From positions 138,936-202,935 of the forward strand of contig NZ_RJUU01000004.1 of assembly GCF_003751445.1 (NCBI RefSeq): a stretch of DNA of 64,000 bases, given 5' to 3'. This document shows, one piece after another, positions 26,477 through 35,086 of this stretch. Origin of the DNA: Streptomyces sp. 840.1 (GTDB lineage Bacteria > Actinomycetota > Actinomycetes > Streptomycetales > Streptomycetaceae). The notes below the pieces were generated by a model that saw nothing but the letters and a program-made list of their open reading frames with translations, was not told where the DNA came from and did no database searches. The first letter of the stretch is position 1. Every line of letters begins with the position of its first letter. The translations under genes and the position numbers were made by a program.

Positions 26477-28380
26477 CCGTCCTTCCCCGTCTCCCGCGCG
26501 GCCACCTGGAGTCCGATCCACAGGGGGCGGCGCAGGAAGGCCGAAGGGGGCAGCGGCACCAAGGCGCCGCCGGGGCCCGGCCGGGACTCCAGGGCCGCCC
26601 AGTCGACGTCGAGCCCGGACAGCCACAGGCGCGTCAGCTGCTCGATGCGGCCACCGCGCCACAGGGCGCCGAGGAAGTCGCGGGTCTCCGGCGCCTCGCC
26701 CAGGCCCAGCGCATCCGATCCGCCCGTGCGCAGATCCACGTAACGCACACCGCTGTCAGGGACACAACCGTGCCGGGCACGGCTGTCGCGCACCTCGCCG
26801 CCGGCTTCCCCGGCCTCTGTGCTCCAGCCCACGAACCCCCTCAGCAAGCTCACCAGTTGGGGGATGTCGCGGGCCAGGAACGCGATCCGGCAGGGTTGTG
26901 CGACGCGGCCGGCCCGCAGGGCGCGGGCCACATCCGGGAGTGCCACCCGTTCGTCACCGGTGGCGGTGTTCCCGCTCCCGCCGTTGTCCGAGGCGAGCCA
27001 GTCGGCGAGCCGGGCGGCGGTGGCGGCGAGATGGCCGGGGGTGGGGGCGGACAGCAGGATCAGCTCGTCGCGTTCGACGGTGTCGTCCCACGCCTCGTCG
27101 CGGCCGGACCGCGGATGCCGGCCCGGGACGAACTCCTCCAGGACGGCACGGGCGTCGAACGGGCCGCCCGCACCGGCGACCTCGACGACGGCCACCCGGG
27201 GAAGCTCCCGGCCCGAAGCGTCGCGGGGCCGGGGCCAGGACGTTGCGGTGTCCCTGCCCCGGGCGGGCGCGAGCGTGCCGTACCGCAGCTGGAGCACAGC
27301 GGCGGTCAGGGCCGCGAGACCGGTGACGGCCCCGGCGTGGCCCACCCGGCAGGCGGTGGTCTCCCGGGTCTCGCGCACGCCCGGTGTACCGGTCGTCCCG
27401 CGCCCGCCCGGTGTGCCGGTCCTGGCGCCGGCGCCCGTCGAGGTGGAACGTACGACGGCATGCACATGGTCACCGTCGGCGAGGGCGCGGGCGAGCGGCT
27501 TGAGCACCACCGCGCCCACGCCCTCCCCCGCGCCCTGCCGCCCGCGCGAGGGATGCAGCAGCAACTCCACCCCGCCCGCCACGGCCGCCGCGCACTCGCC
27601 ACGCCGCAGCGCACCGACGGCAAGGTGCACCGCGACGAGCGCGGAGGACTCGGCGGTGTCGACGGCCTGCGCCGGGCCGCTCAGTCCGAGCAGGCCGGAC
27701 AGCCTGCCCGCCAGACTCCAGTGACCGCTCTCCGGCATCTCCCGGCCGCCACGCGCCCAGGCCTCGGCGGCCACCAACGCGTAGTCGGCGGAGCTGACCC
27801 CGACGAACACCCCGAGGCCGCGCGGCGCCCCATCGGGGCCGGTCAGGGAGTCGAGCCGGGTGCCGGTGCAGCCGGCGTCCTCCAGCGCCTCCCAGGCGGT
27901 TTCGAGGAAGAGCCGTTCCTGAGGGTCGATCAGGCTCGCCCGCTGCCCGGTCAGCCCCCAGAACTCCGCGTCGAAGTCGGCGACCCCGTCCAGGAAGTGT
28001 CCGCGCTGCCCCGCGCCGAGCGGCGACCCGCCGGGGCGGGTGAGCGGCGCGGCCGACGAGGTGTCCCGTCCCTCGCGCACGTTCTGCCAGTAGAAACGCA
28101 GATCGGGGGCGAGCGGATACCGGCCGGCCATGCCGACGACGGCGAACCGGTCGTCGGTGTCCAAGGCGTCGGCGCTGTACGGAGGCTGCGCCGGCAGCTG
28201 CTGCGGGAGCGCCGACGGTGTCTGCGGCGTCCCCGGACCGGGGCCCCGCGAAGGGGCCGGGTCCGCAGCCGGCGCCGGGCCGGGTCCGGGCGCGGCCTCC
28301 AGTCCGGCCAGCAGCTGTACGGCCTGCCCGCGCTCCAGGGTCCCGGCTTTGAACCGGATGAGTATTTCTCGTTCGTCCAT
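26473..28380 (-). CDS. Ketosynthase-like protein lacking Cys and HGTGT (pseudo-KS)
   Basis: A 635-residue protein. Residues 1-29 form a short docking-like helix region (ILIRFKAGTLERGQAVQLL). After a Pro/Ala linker, residues 78-360 align by eye to modular PKS ketosynthases (VVGMAGRYP, DPQERLFLETAWEALEDAG, VDTAESSALVAVHLA, GEGVGAVVLKPLA). The active-site Cys is Glu244. The segment that should hold HGTGT is missing and replaced by a Gly/Thr-rich stretch; only the last His (RVGHAGAVTG, His348) remains. The C-terminus resembles a post-KS linker ending RRPLWI. There is no AT or ACP. It is probably non-catalytic. It is coupled to a PPTase and follows the twin-ACP gene. Confidence 0.8.
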   Translation of the reverse strand: MDEREILIRFKAGTLERGQAVQLLAGLEAAPGPGPAPAADPAPSRGPGPGTPQTPSALPQQLPAQPPYSADALDTDDRFAVVGMAGRYPLAPDLRFYWQNVREGRDTSSAAPLTRPGGSPLGAGQRGHFLDGVADFDAEFWGLTGQRASLIDPQERLFLETAWEALEDAGCTGTRLDSLTGPDGAPRGLGVFVGVSSADYALVAAEAWARGGREMPESGHWSLAGRLSGLLGLSGPAQAVDTAESSALVAVHLAVGALRRGECAAAVAGGVELLLHPSRGRQGAGEGVGAVVLKPLARALADGDHVHAVVRSTSTGAGARTGTPGGRGTTGTPGVRETRETTACRVGHAGAVTGLAALTAAVLQLRYGTLAPARGRDTATSWPRPRDASGRELPRVAVVEVAGAGGPFDARAVLEEFVPGRHPRSGRDEAWDDTVERDELILLSAPTPGHLAATAARLADWLASDNGGSGNTATGDERVALPDVARALRAGRVAQPCRIAFLARDIPQLVSLLRGFVGWSTEAGEAGGEVRDSRARHGCVPDSGVRYVDLRTGGSDALGLGEAPETRDFLGALWRGGRIEQLTRLWLSGLDVDWAALESRPGPGGALVPLPPSAFLRRPLWIGLQVAARETGKDG

Positions 28381-28408
28381 GGTCTTCCGCCTGTTCGAGC
28401 CCGCCTGT

Positions 28409-29254
28409 TCAAGCCCGGCCGGGCAGCAGCGTGAGCGCCTCGTCGATGGTGAGCCGGTCGTCGCGTACCGCGTCGAGCAGCGCCCGTACCCCCAGTGGCT
28501 CGGTTTCGGGAGCGGCCGCCCCCGAAACCGCCGTCACCGGCGCCTGCACGGGTGCCGGGGCACCGTCTGCGGAGGCGATGTGCGAGGCGATGTGGGAGGC
28601 GAGGGCGGCAAGGTCGGGGTGGTCGTAGAGCGTGACCGCCCGCTCGCTCATGCCGTACGTACGGTTGACGACCGCCACGAACTGCGCGCCGATGATGGAG
28701 TCCACCCCCAGCAGACCGAAGGCGGCGGTGGGGTCGATGTCCCAGGGGTCGCAGCACAGGAGGCGGGCGAGTTCCTCACGCAGGAGGTCGAGGATCATCC
28801 GCGCCCCCGGGCCGGGGGGTGCGGGCGCCGCAACCGGCCCGCCCGGCAGGGGCGCAGGCCCGGCAACGGACGCAGGCGCCGGCACGGGCACCGGGACCGG
28901 CCACGGCATGGTCGGGGGCACGGCCCGGGTCCCGGGCCCGGACGACGGGCTCTCCGCAGCCTGCGAGGCCCGCACCCCCAGCTCACGCGCCATGTGCCGG
29001 GCGAAGTCCAGCGGGGTCGGATGGTCGAGCAGCACAGAGGCCTTCACGGCGGTGCCGTACCGGGCGTTCACCGTGGCGACGAACTCCACGGTCAGCAGCG
29101 AGTCGACGCCCAGCGACCGGAAGGTCTGCTCGGGATCGATCTTCTCGGGCTTCAGCCGCAGCGCGTCGGCGAGCGCCGCGACGAGATCGGTCACCATGTC
29201 GCGGGGCGGCACAACGGCACCCGTCCTGAGGGGAGTTCGACGTTCGTGGGGCAT
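28409..29254 (-). CDS. Tandem (twin) acyl carrier protein with docking-like tail
   Basis: A 281-residue protein with two carrier domains: LGVDSLLTVEF (Ser52) and LGVDSIIGAQF (Ser186), separated by a long Pro/Ala/Val linker. A short amphipathic C-terminal segment (VRALLDAVRDDRLTIDEAL) resembles the N-terminal helix of the downstream pseudo-KS, so the two may dock. The GVDS motifs are of modular-PKS type and not aromatic-PKS type. The ATG at 29254 has GGAG upstream. Tandem ACPs usually raise flux or serve beta-branching in modular systems; a free-standing pair in a type II cluster is unusual. Confidence 0.88.
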   Translation of the reverse strand: MPHERRTPLRTGAVVPPRDMVTDLVAALADALRLKPEKIDPEQTFRSLGVDSLLTVEFVATVNARYGTAVKASVLLDHPTPLDFARHMARELGVRASQAAESPSSGPGTRAVPPTMPWPVPVPVPAPASVAGPAPLPGGPVAAPAPPGPGARMILDLLREELARLLCCDPWDIDPTAAFGLLGVDSIIGAQFVAVVNRTYGMSERAVTLYDHPDLAALASHIASHIASADGAPAPVQAPVTAVSGAAAPETEPLGVRALLDAVRDDRLTIDEALTLLPGRA

Positions 29255-29391
29255 GGATGGGCTCCAAAGTGTCTGTCCCGGCCGACCGGCGAGGAAAGTA
29301 TGCGAAGGTGCGTCCGAACAGGGTGAAGGCGCCGCCCGTGCTGAAACTGTGCGACCGCGGCCTGGTCCCGGGGAGAGCCGTTCCCTCGCGG

Positions 29392-30111
29392 CTACGTCGT
29401 ACGAGCGAGCCCTGTCGTCGTACGCGGAGCGCAGGGTGTCTCGGGCCGCGCGTCCGCCGCCTCGGCTTCCGGCGCCGAGGGGGCGCTCGCGGCAGGGACC
29501 GGCGGGCTGGTGCGATAGTTCACGACGTCCTCCGGCGGCACCAGAGCCGACAGCAGCGGCTCCCACAGCGCGGCGACCCGGTCACTCAGCAGCGGATACG
29601 GCATACCGGTGCCGGCCAGCACCCCGATGCCGCACACCGTCGCGGACAGCAGCGTCGCGGGCCCGTTGCCCGTCGCACGGGCCCGCAGCGCCCCCGCCTC
29701 GCGGGCCTGGTCCAGGAGCCGCAGCACCTCGGTGATCCAGTCCTGGTGGAAGTCGGTGACGGGTGGCTGCCGCCCGGCGCACTCATTGGTGATCCGGAAG
29801 CTGGCCCGGATGACCGGGTCGTCGTGGAGCGTCCTGGCCAGCCAGTGCGTCATGTCGATGAGCATCTGCACCGGCGGTACGCCCGCCTCCCAGCGCTCCC
29901 TGACGAAGCCTTGCAGCATGGCGCGCCCGCGCTCCTGCACCGCGTCGGCGAGCCCGTCCTTGGAGGAGAAGTGGAAGTACAGCGCGCCCTTCGTCATCCC
30001 TGCGGCCACGGCGATCTGTCCCAGCGTCGCGTTGGCATAGCCGTTCCGGTTGAACATCTCAGCGCCCGCGTGGACCAGCCTCTGGCGGGTCCGCTGCGAT
30101 CTGGCCTGCAT
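29392..30111 (-). CDS. TetR-family regulator, ArpA/ScbR-like (1)
   Basis: A 239-residue TetR protein with an N-terminal helix-turn-helix (RQRLVHAGAEMFNRNGYANATL, AVAAGMTKGALYFHFSSKDGL) matching gamma-butyrolactone receptors and pseudo-receptors. The chosen ATG at 30111 overlaps no other gene; an upstream in-frame ATG at 30165 would lie inside the SARP gene. It follows the second SARP closely, so the two are probably cotranscribed. Ligand-binding capacity cannot be judged. Confidence 0.88.
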   Translation of the reverse strand: MQARSQRTRQRLVHAGAEMFNRNGYANATLGQIAVAAGMTKGALYFHFSSKDGLADAVQERGRAMLQGFVRERWEAGVPPVQMLIDMTHWLARTLHDDPVIRASFRITNECAGRQPPVTDFHQDWITEVLRLLDQAREAGALRARATGNGPATLLSATVCGIGVLAGTGMPYPLLSDRVAALWEPLLSALVPPEDVVNYRTSPPVPAASAPSAPEAEAADARPETPCAPRTTTGLARTT

Positions 30112-30127
30112 CTCGACCGCCTTCTCC

Positions 30128-30958
30128 TCAGCCGACCCGGCTGAGACGCTCGCCACCGGCAGCAACCGGATCGAGGGTGGGCTCCGGACCTGACATCAGG
30201 ATCGAACGCTGCAGCCGCCGCAGTCCGGCGGAGGGCTCGAACCCCAACTCCCGCACCAGAACGGAGCGCAGTCGCTGATAGGCGTCGAGCGCCTCGCTGC
30301 GGCGCCCGGAGCGGTGCAGCGCCAGCATGAACTGGCCGTGCAGGTTCTCGTGGGTGCGGTAGCGGCTGACCAGCACGCTCAGCTCACCCAGGATCTCGCG
30401 GTGCCGGCCCAGCCGAAGATCGGCTTCGATGCGCTGGTCGAGCGCGCAGAGCTGGGTCTCCTCCAGCCGCCGGATCTCCATCTCCAGCTGCGTCCCGGCC
30501 TGGATGTCGGCCAGCGCGGAGCCGGTCCACAGCGAGAGCGCCTCGCCCAACTGCCGGGCCGCGCCCGGGAAGTCCCCCGCGTCCATCGCCCGGTAACCCA
30601 GGCCCGCCAGCCGCTCGAACTCGCGCACATCGCTGGCGCCACCGGCGGTGTTGAGCAGGTAGCCCCCCGGCGTGGTGACGAGCACGTCCTTGGCGGAGCG
30701 CGGCGCGGCCCCTTCCGGGTCCCGCAGAAGTGCGGTCGCGATCAGGTCCCGCAGCTGCAGTACGTAGGTCTGCAGTGTGGTGCGGGCGCTGCGTGGTGGG
30801 CGGTCACTCCACAGTTCCTCGATCAGCGTGGCCACGGGCACGACCTGGTCGGCGTGCAACGCAAGCAGGGCCAGCACCTGACGTGGCTTCGGCGCCGTCG
30901 GCGTCACCGAGAGCCCGTTCTCGCGGACGGCCAACGCGCCCAATACATCGATATCCAC
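30128..30958 (-). CDS. SARP-family regulator (second copy)
   Basis: A 276-residue SARP with the winged helix (KPRQVLALLALHADQVVP, ELWSDRPPRSARTTLQTYVL) and the C-terminal activation domain. It starts at a GTG with AGGGGAAAC upstream. It is similar in size and layout to the SARP at 14.6 kb. A palindrome of butyrolactone-receptor type lies about 70 bp upstream, placing it under ArpA-like control and making it the likely relay from the signalling system to the biosynthetic operons. Confidence 0.93.
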   Translation of the reverse strand: MDIDVLGALAVRENGLSVTPTAPKPRQVLALLALHADQVVPVATLIEELWSDRPPRSARTTLQTYVLQLRDLIATALLRDPEGAAPRSAKDVLVTTPGGYLLNTAGGASDVREFERLAGLGYRAMDAGDFPGAARQLGEALSLWTGSALADIQAGTQLEMEIRRLEETQLCALDQRIEADLRLGRHREILGELSVLVSRYRTHENLHGQFMLALHRSGRRSEALDAYQRLRSVLVRELGFEPSAGLRRLQRSILMSGPEPTLDPVAAGGERLSRVG

Positions 30959-31025
30959 GCCGTTTCCCCTATTCGTGCATGAATCGTGAGCCACTCGGAA
31001 GTACCTTGAGTAAAAAACAGGACAC

Positions 31026-31048
31026 ACGGTTTGTCAATATCAAACCGT
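31026..31048. promoter_or_regulatory. ARE-like palindrome upstream of the second SARP
   Basis: ACGGTTTG (31026-31033) and CAAACCGT (31041-31048) form a perfect 8-bp inverted repeat with a 7-nt AT-rich centre. This fits binding by TetR-family butyrolactone receptors. It sits in the SARP promoter region. Confidence 0.65.
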
Positions 31049-31199
31049 CCACGCTGTTTTATTTGGCCGCAGCCGAGCCCATCTCGCGTCGCTGACCAGG
31101 ACGTTCACAGATCGCACAAAACAGAGAACCCTCCGCACCCAGGGTGCGGAGGGGAGGCCCGACGGGTCTTCGTGCTGCCAGACCCTCAAAACAGCATGA

Positions 31200-31856
31200 T
31201 CAGTCCGTTGCTGACGCGGCCGATGTCACGGTGCCCCGGAGGGGGTCTCTCGGGGACGGAACCGACCTGCACGGACTCTGCTGACTCGCCAGTCTCGGCA
31301 GCATCAGATCCCAGAATCCGGCGATCGTCTCCGTGGACAGCCATTCCTTGTCCTCGCTGCCGAGCACCTCGAGGCCCACGGTCACTGCCACGATGGCGGG
31401 CGAGGCGTCGGCAGGTGACACCCCTTCGGCGAGTCCGCCTTCCGCGTCGGCACGCCGCAGCATGTCCTCGATCCAGCGCTGCCACCGCTGCCGGAGCCGG
31501 GCCTCCGCCCGCCAGGCCAGGTCCCCGCCCAGCTCGAAGCCGGCCTGGATCACGATGTCGTCGGCCAGCCTGCTCATCAGCTCGTGCGTGGTGTCCACAA
31601 GTACCTGCAGAGCGCAGTCTCCCCCGTTCACCGCCTCTTCGATGATCCGGCGCACGGTCTCCGCCGCCTCGTCCTCGACGGCCTGGGCGAGCATCTTCTT
31701 GTTCTCGAAGTGGAAGTGCAGCGCACCGTTGCTCACTCCGGCCCGGCGGCTGATCGCAGCGAGCGAGGCGGGGGCGAAGCCCTCCTGCGCGAACACTTCG
31801 GCGGCGGCATGGATCAACGACTGACGTGTGCGCGCCGCACGGTCCTGCTTGACCAT
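31200..31856 (-). CDS. TetR-family regulator, ArpA/ScbR-like (2)
   Basis: A 218-residue TetR protein with the helix-turn-helix RTRQSLIHAAAEVFAQEGFAPASL and ISRRAGVSNGALHFHFENKKML. The ATG at 31856 has GGAGACATT upstream. It lies 76 bp downstream of the carboxylase beta-subunit gene on the same strand. The N-terminal similarity to the other two TetR proteins suggests a receptor/pseudo-receptor family generated by duplication. Confidence 0.88.
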   Translation of the reverse strand: MVKQDRAARTRQSLIHAAAEVFAQEGFAPASLAAISRRAGVSNGALHFHFENKKMLAQAVEDEAAETVRRIIEEAVNGGDCALQVLVDTTHELMSRLADDIVIQAGFELGGDLAWRAEARLRQRWQRWIEDMLRRADAEGGLAEGVSPADASPAIVAVTVGLEVLGSEDKEWLSTETIAGFWDLMLPRLASQQSPCRSVPSPRDPLRGTVTSAASATD

Positions 31857-31932
31857 CAAATGTCTCCTGATTACAGGGCTCAGCGGCTTGGCCCCCAAGG
31901 GAGCGGACCCACCGCGCCCCGCCGTTCTTGAC

Positions 31933-33519
31933 TTACTGCGGAGGGTTGCCGTGTTTGCGGGACGGCAGGTCTGCGTGCTTGGAGCGGAGCATGGCCAGTG
32001 AGGCGATCAGGACTTCGCGGGTCTGGGCGGGGTCGATGACGTCGTCGACCAGGCCGCGCTCGGCGGCGTAGTAGGGGTGCATCAGTTCGGCCTTGTACTC
32101 CTTGACCATGCGGGTCCGCATGGCCTCGGGGTCCTCGGCGTCGGCGATCTGCCGGCGGAAGATGACGTTGGCGGCGCCCTCGGCGCCCATCACCGCGATC
32201 TCGTTGGTCGGCCAGGCATAGGTGAGGTCGGCGCCGATGGACTGGCTGTCCATGACGATGTACGCACCGCCGTAGGCCTTGCGCAGGATCAACGAGATCC
32301 TCGGCACCGTGGCGTTGCAGTAGGCGTAGAGCAGCTTCGCCCCGTGCCGGATGATTCCACCGTGCTCCTGATCCACACCGGGCAGGAAGCCGGGTACGTC
32401 CAAAAGGGTGATGATGGGGATGTTGAAGGCGTCGCACATCTGGACGAACCTGGCGGCCTTCTCGGACGCCTCGATGTCCAGGACACCGGCCAGGGCCTGC
32501 GGCTGGTTGGCGACGATGCCGACGACCTGGCCGTCCAGGCGGGCCAGCGCGCAGATGATGTTGCGGGCCCAGCGCTCGTGGATCTCCAGGTAGTCGCCCT
32601 CGTCGACGAGCTCCTCGATGACCTTGTGCATGTCGTACGGGCGGTTGCCGTCGGCCGGGACCAGGTCCAGCAGGACGTCACCACGCCGGTCGGCCGGATC
32701 ATCACTCTCCGCCACCGGCGGGTTCTCACGGTTGTTCGAGGGCAGCATCCCGATCAGGTACCGGACCTCCGCGATGCACGTCTCCTCGTCGTCGTACGCG
32801 AAGTGCGCGACACCCGAGGTCTCCGCGTGCACATCGGCACCGCCCAGACCGTTCTGGGTGATCTCCTCACCCGTGACCGCCTTCACGACGTCCGGTCCGG
32901 TGATGAACATCTGCGAGGTCTCACGGACCATGAACACAAAATCCGTCAGCGCCGGGCTGTAGGCCGCACCACCCGCACACGGGCCGAGCATCACGCTGAT
33001 CTGCGGGATCACACCCGAAGCCCGCGTGTTGCGCTGGAAAATACCGCCGTACCCGGCGAGCGCCGACACGCCCTCCTGGATACGGGCGCCGGCACCGTCG
33101 TTCAGCGAGACCAGCGGCGCACCCGCCGAGATGGCCATGTCCATGATCTTATGGATCTTCGTCGCGTGAGCCTCACCCAGCGCCCCACCGAAAATCCGGA
33201 AATCGTGCGCGTAGACGAAGACCGTACGGCCCTCCACCGTGCCCCAGCCGGTGATGACACCATCCGTATACGGCTTCTTCGCCTCCAGACCGAACCCCGT
33301 CGCCCGATGCCGACGCAACTGCTCGACCTCCCGGAACGAACCCGGATCCACCAGCAGCTCAATGCGCTCACGCGCCGTCAGCTTGCCCTTCGCGTGCTGC
33401 GCCTCGGTCGCCCGGTCACTCGGCCCACGCCGCGCCTGCTCACGCAGCGCCAGCAGTTCGGCCACACGGCCACGGGTATCGCTCGGTTCACCGGCCCCGG
33501 CGGGCCTCCCCACCGACAT
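31933..33519 (-). CDS. Acyl-CoA carboxylase carboxyltransferase (beta) subunit
   Basis: A 528-residue biotin-dependent carboxyltransferase of the AccB/PccB family. The N-terminal GKLTARERIELLVDPGSF, GAGARIQEG and the C-terminal GIIRHGAKLLYAY and GADLTYAWPTNEIAVMGAEGA are intact. At the known specificity position the enzyme has Ile in GGAYIVM (Asp in S. coelicolor PccB, Ile in AccB), which argues for acetyl-CoA use and malonyl-CoA supply. An epsilon-type partner lies just upstream. The biotinylated alpha subunit is not in this window and must come from elsewhere. Confidence 0.94.
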   Translation of the reverse strand: MSVGRPAGAGEPSDTRGRVAELLALREQARRGPSDRATEAQHAKGKLTARERIELLVDPGSFREVEQLRRHRATGFGLEAKKPYTDGVITGWGTVEGRTVFVYAHDFRIFGGALGEAHATKIHKIMDMAISAGAPLVSLNDGAGARIQEGVSALAGYGGIFQRNTRASGVIPQISVMLGPCAGGAAYSPALTDFVFMVRETSQMFITGPDVVKAVTGEEITQNGLGGADVHAETSGVAHFAYDDEETCIAEVRYLIGMLPSNNRENPPVAESDDPADRRGDVLLDLVPADGNRPYDMHKVIEELVDEGDYLEIHERWARNIICALARLDGQVVGIVANQPQALAGVLDIEASEKAARFVQMCDAFNIPIITLLDVPGFLPGVDQEHGGIIRHGAKLLYAYCNATVPRISLILRKAYGGAYIVMDSQSIGADLTYAWPTNEIAVMGAEGAANVIFRRQIADAEDPEAMRTRMVKEYKAELMHPYYAAERGLVDDVIDPAQTREVLIASLAMLRSKHADLPSRKHGNPPQ

Positions 33520-33567
33520 GCCACAGCCCCTCTCGATGTTGCCTCTCGGCTTTGAACCAAGCGTAAC

Positions 33568-33585
33568 AAACCACCTAAGCGGTTT
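33568..33585. promoter_or_regulatory. ARE-like palindrome between carboxylase genes
   Basis: AAACC (33568-33572) and GGTTT (33581-33585) flank an 8-nt centre directly upstream of the beta-subunit gene. The half-sites match those of the other receptor-like palindromes in the window. Confidence 0.45.
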
Positions 33586-33630
33586 TCTGCCTACGGGCTG
33601 CCTGACTGCGGGAACGCGCTTCCGGTGGCG

Positions 33631-33846
33631 CTAACGCCAGCTCTGCGGCGCCCTGTACGGGGCCTGTTCCCAGCGCCGCCACACGACCGGGCGACCCTCC
33701 ACACCACTCCTGCGCGCGGGGGCCACGACCCGGTTGCGCGCGAGCACCGAGAGCAAAGCCTCGTTGAGTGCGCTCAGTTCGTCCTGGTTCGCCCTACCGC
33801 GCTCCACTCGCGCCACCCCGGCTGCGTCAAGGCGGAATCCACTCAT
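33631..33846 (-). CDS. Acyl-CoA carboxylase epsilon subunit
   Basis: A 71-residue protein with the sequence style of Streptomyces AccE/PccE: a central NQDELSALNEALLSVLA helix and a C-terminal tryptophan-rich end (VVWRRWEQAPYRAPQSW). Epsilon subunits bind and stimulate the beta subunit of acyl-CoA carboxylases. The ATG at 33846 has AAGGAGG at 5 bp. It lies 110 bp upstream of the beta-subunit gene. Confidence 0.85.
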   Translation of the reverse strand: MSGFRLDAAGVARVERGRANQDELSALNEALLSVLARNRVVAPARRSGVEGRPVVWRRWEQAPYRAPQSWR

Positions 33847-34016
33847 GAAGGCCTCCTTCCTCGTCAGGAAACCCTGGAGCAACAAACTGGAGCGGCGGTC
33901 GAGCGGCAATCGCGGGGGACGCTCCCCGGCCGGGGGCGAGTTGTGAAGGCAGCATCACACTCTCAAGCGGAGCTCGCGGTTTCGCTTCTACGGAGCACCA
34001 AAGGGCGCTAGAAATT

Positions 34017-34035
34017 AAACCGGTTGGTATGTATC
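34017..34035. promoter_or_regulatory. ARE-like site upstream of afsA
   Basis: AAACCGGTTGGTATGTATC begins 74 bp before the AfsA start. It matches at 17 of 19 positions the complement of a site upstream of the third TetR gene. This shared 19-mer is the best candidate operator of the local butyrolactone receptor. Confidence 0.75.
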
Positions 34036-34090
34036 TTTGGTGTCCCGCGAGGGGCTCACCGGTTTTCGTTACCGTTGTTTTGGGGGAAAA

Positions 34091-35086
34091 ATGACTGCTG
34101 CAACGATCCAGCTTGCTCACCCGCTCACGAACGAGGCATCTGCACGGGACCGGTCAGCTTCATCGATCGCGCCTCCTCTGTTCCGCTTCCCGTCACTGAC
34201 GACCACGGTCCCCAAGGAGTTCGTCCACCGGGCCGCCGTCGCCGAAGTCATGCTCACCGACTGGAAGCGCGAAGATGACGTCCACTTCAAGGTGACGGCC
34301 CAGTGGCCCCGCGGGCACAGCTTCTTCAGCCCCATCGGCGCACACCACGACCCGCTGCTGGCGGCCGAGACGATACGTCAGGTGGGCTCGCTCCTCGCCC
34401 ACGCGGAGTTCGGCGTTCCGTTCGGCCACCAGTTCCTGATGTGGGACCTCGAGTACGCCGTCGAGCCCGACCAGATGCTCATCGGCGGCACACCCGCATC
34501 ACTCGACATCGACGTCACCTGCACCGAGGTCAAGCGGCGCGGCAACGCCCTGACCGGACTGCGCTACGAAGCGGTGATCCACCGCGACGGGAAGCCGGCC
34601 GTGCGGGGAGGCGGGGCCTTCACCTGCACCACACCGGCCGTGTACCGCAGGCTCCGGGGAGACCGCTGCACCGCCGAGGACCGGCCCCGGCTCCCCCTCA
34701 TGGCCCCCGCCTCGCCCCAGAGAGTGGGCCGTATGTCGCCCATCGACGTGGTGCTCTCCCCCGTCGGGGAGACGAACCGCTGGCAGTTGAGAGCCGACAC
34801 CCGCCACCACGTCCTCTTCGACCACCCGGTCGACCACGTCCCGGGAATGGTGCTCCTGGAGGCAGCCCGGCAGGCGGCCGCAGCGGCCCTCGACAACTCC
34901 TCGATGCTGCCCGTCGGCATCGTGAGCGAGTTCCACCGGTACGCCGAACTGGACTCGCCCTGCATGATCCAGGCGCAGCACCTGCCCGGTACGGCCGGCG
35001 TCGAGAAGTCGGTGCTGGTGACCGCCCACCAGGACGGGGACCTCGTGTTCACCTCCACGGTGAAGACACTGTCACCCGAGAGCTGA
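34091..35086 (+). CDS. AfsA-type gamma-butyrolactone (A-factor) synthase
   Basis: A 331-residue protein with two AfsA hotdog domains, about residues 30-170 and 195-325. Signature stretches are FVHRAAVAEVMLTDW, AHHDPLLAAETIRQVG, HHVLFDHPVDHVPGMVLLEA and CMIQAQHL. AfsA enzymes condense a beta-ketoacyl group from ACP with dihydroxyacetone phosphate to start butyrolactone synthesis. The ATG at 34091 follows GGGGGAAAA. Its 3' end overlaps the convergent NmrA-like gene by 15 bp. Confidence 0.95.
   Translation: MTAATIQLAHPLTNEASARDRSASSIAPPLFRFPSLTTTVPKEFVHRAAVAEVMLTDWKREDDVHFKVTAQWPRGHSFFSPIGAHHDPLLAAETIRQVGSLLAHAEFGVPFGHQFLMWDLEYAVEPDQMLIGGTPASLDIDVTCTEVKRRGNALTGLRYEAVIHRDGKPAVRGGGAFTCTTPAVYRRLRGDRCTAEDRPRLPLMAPASPQRVGRMSPIDVVLSPVGETNRWQLRADTRHHVLFDHPVDHVPGMVLLEAARQAAAAALDNSSMLPVGIVSEFHRYAELDSPCMIQAQHLPGTAGVEKSVLVTAHQDGDLVFTSTVKTLSPES

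Noticed and set aside
26473..28380. A functional modular PKS loading module (KS-Q type)
   Set aside because: The residue is Glu and not Gln, the HGTGT region needed for decarboxylation is deleted, and no acyltransferase or fused ACP is present.
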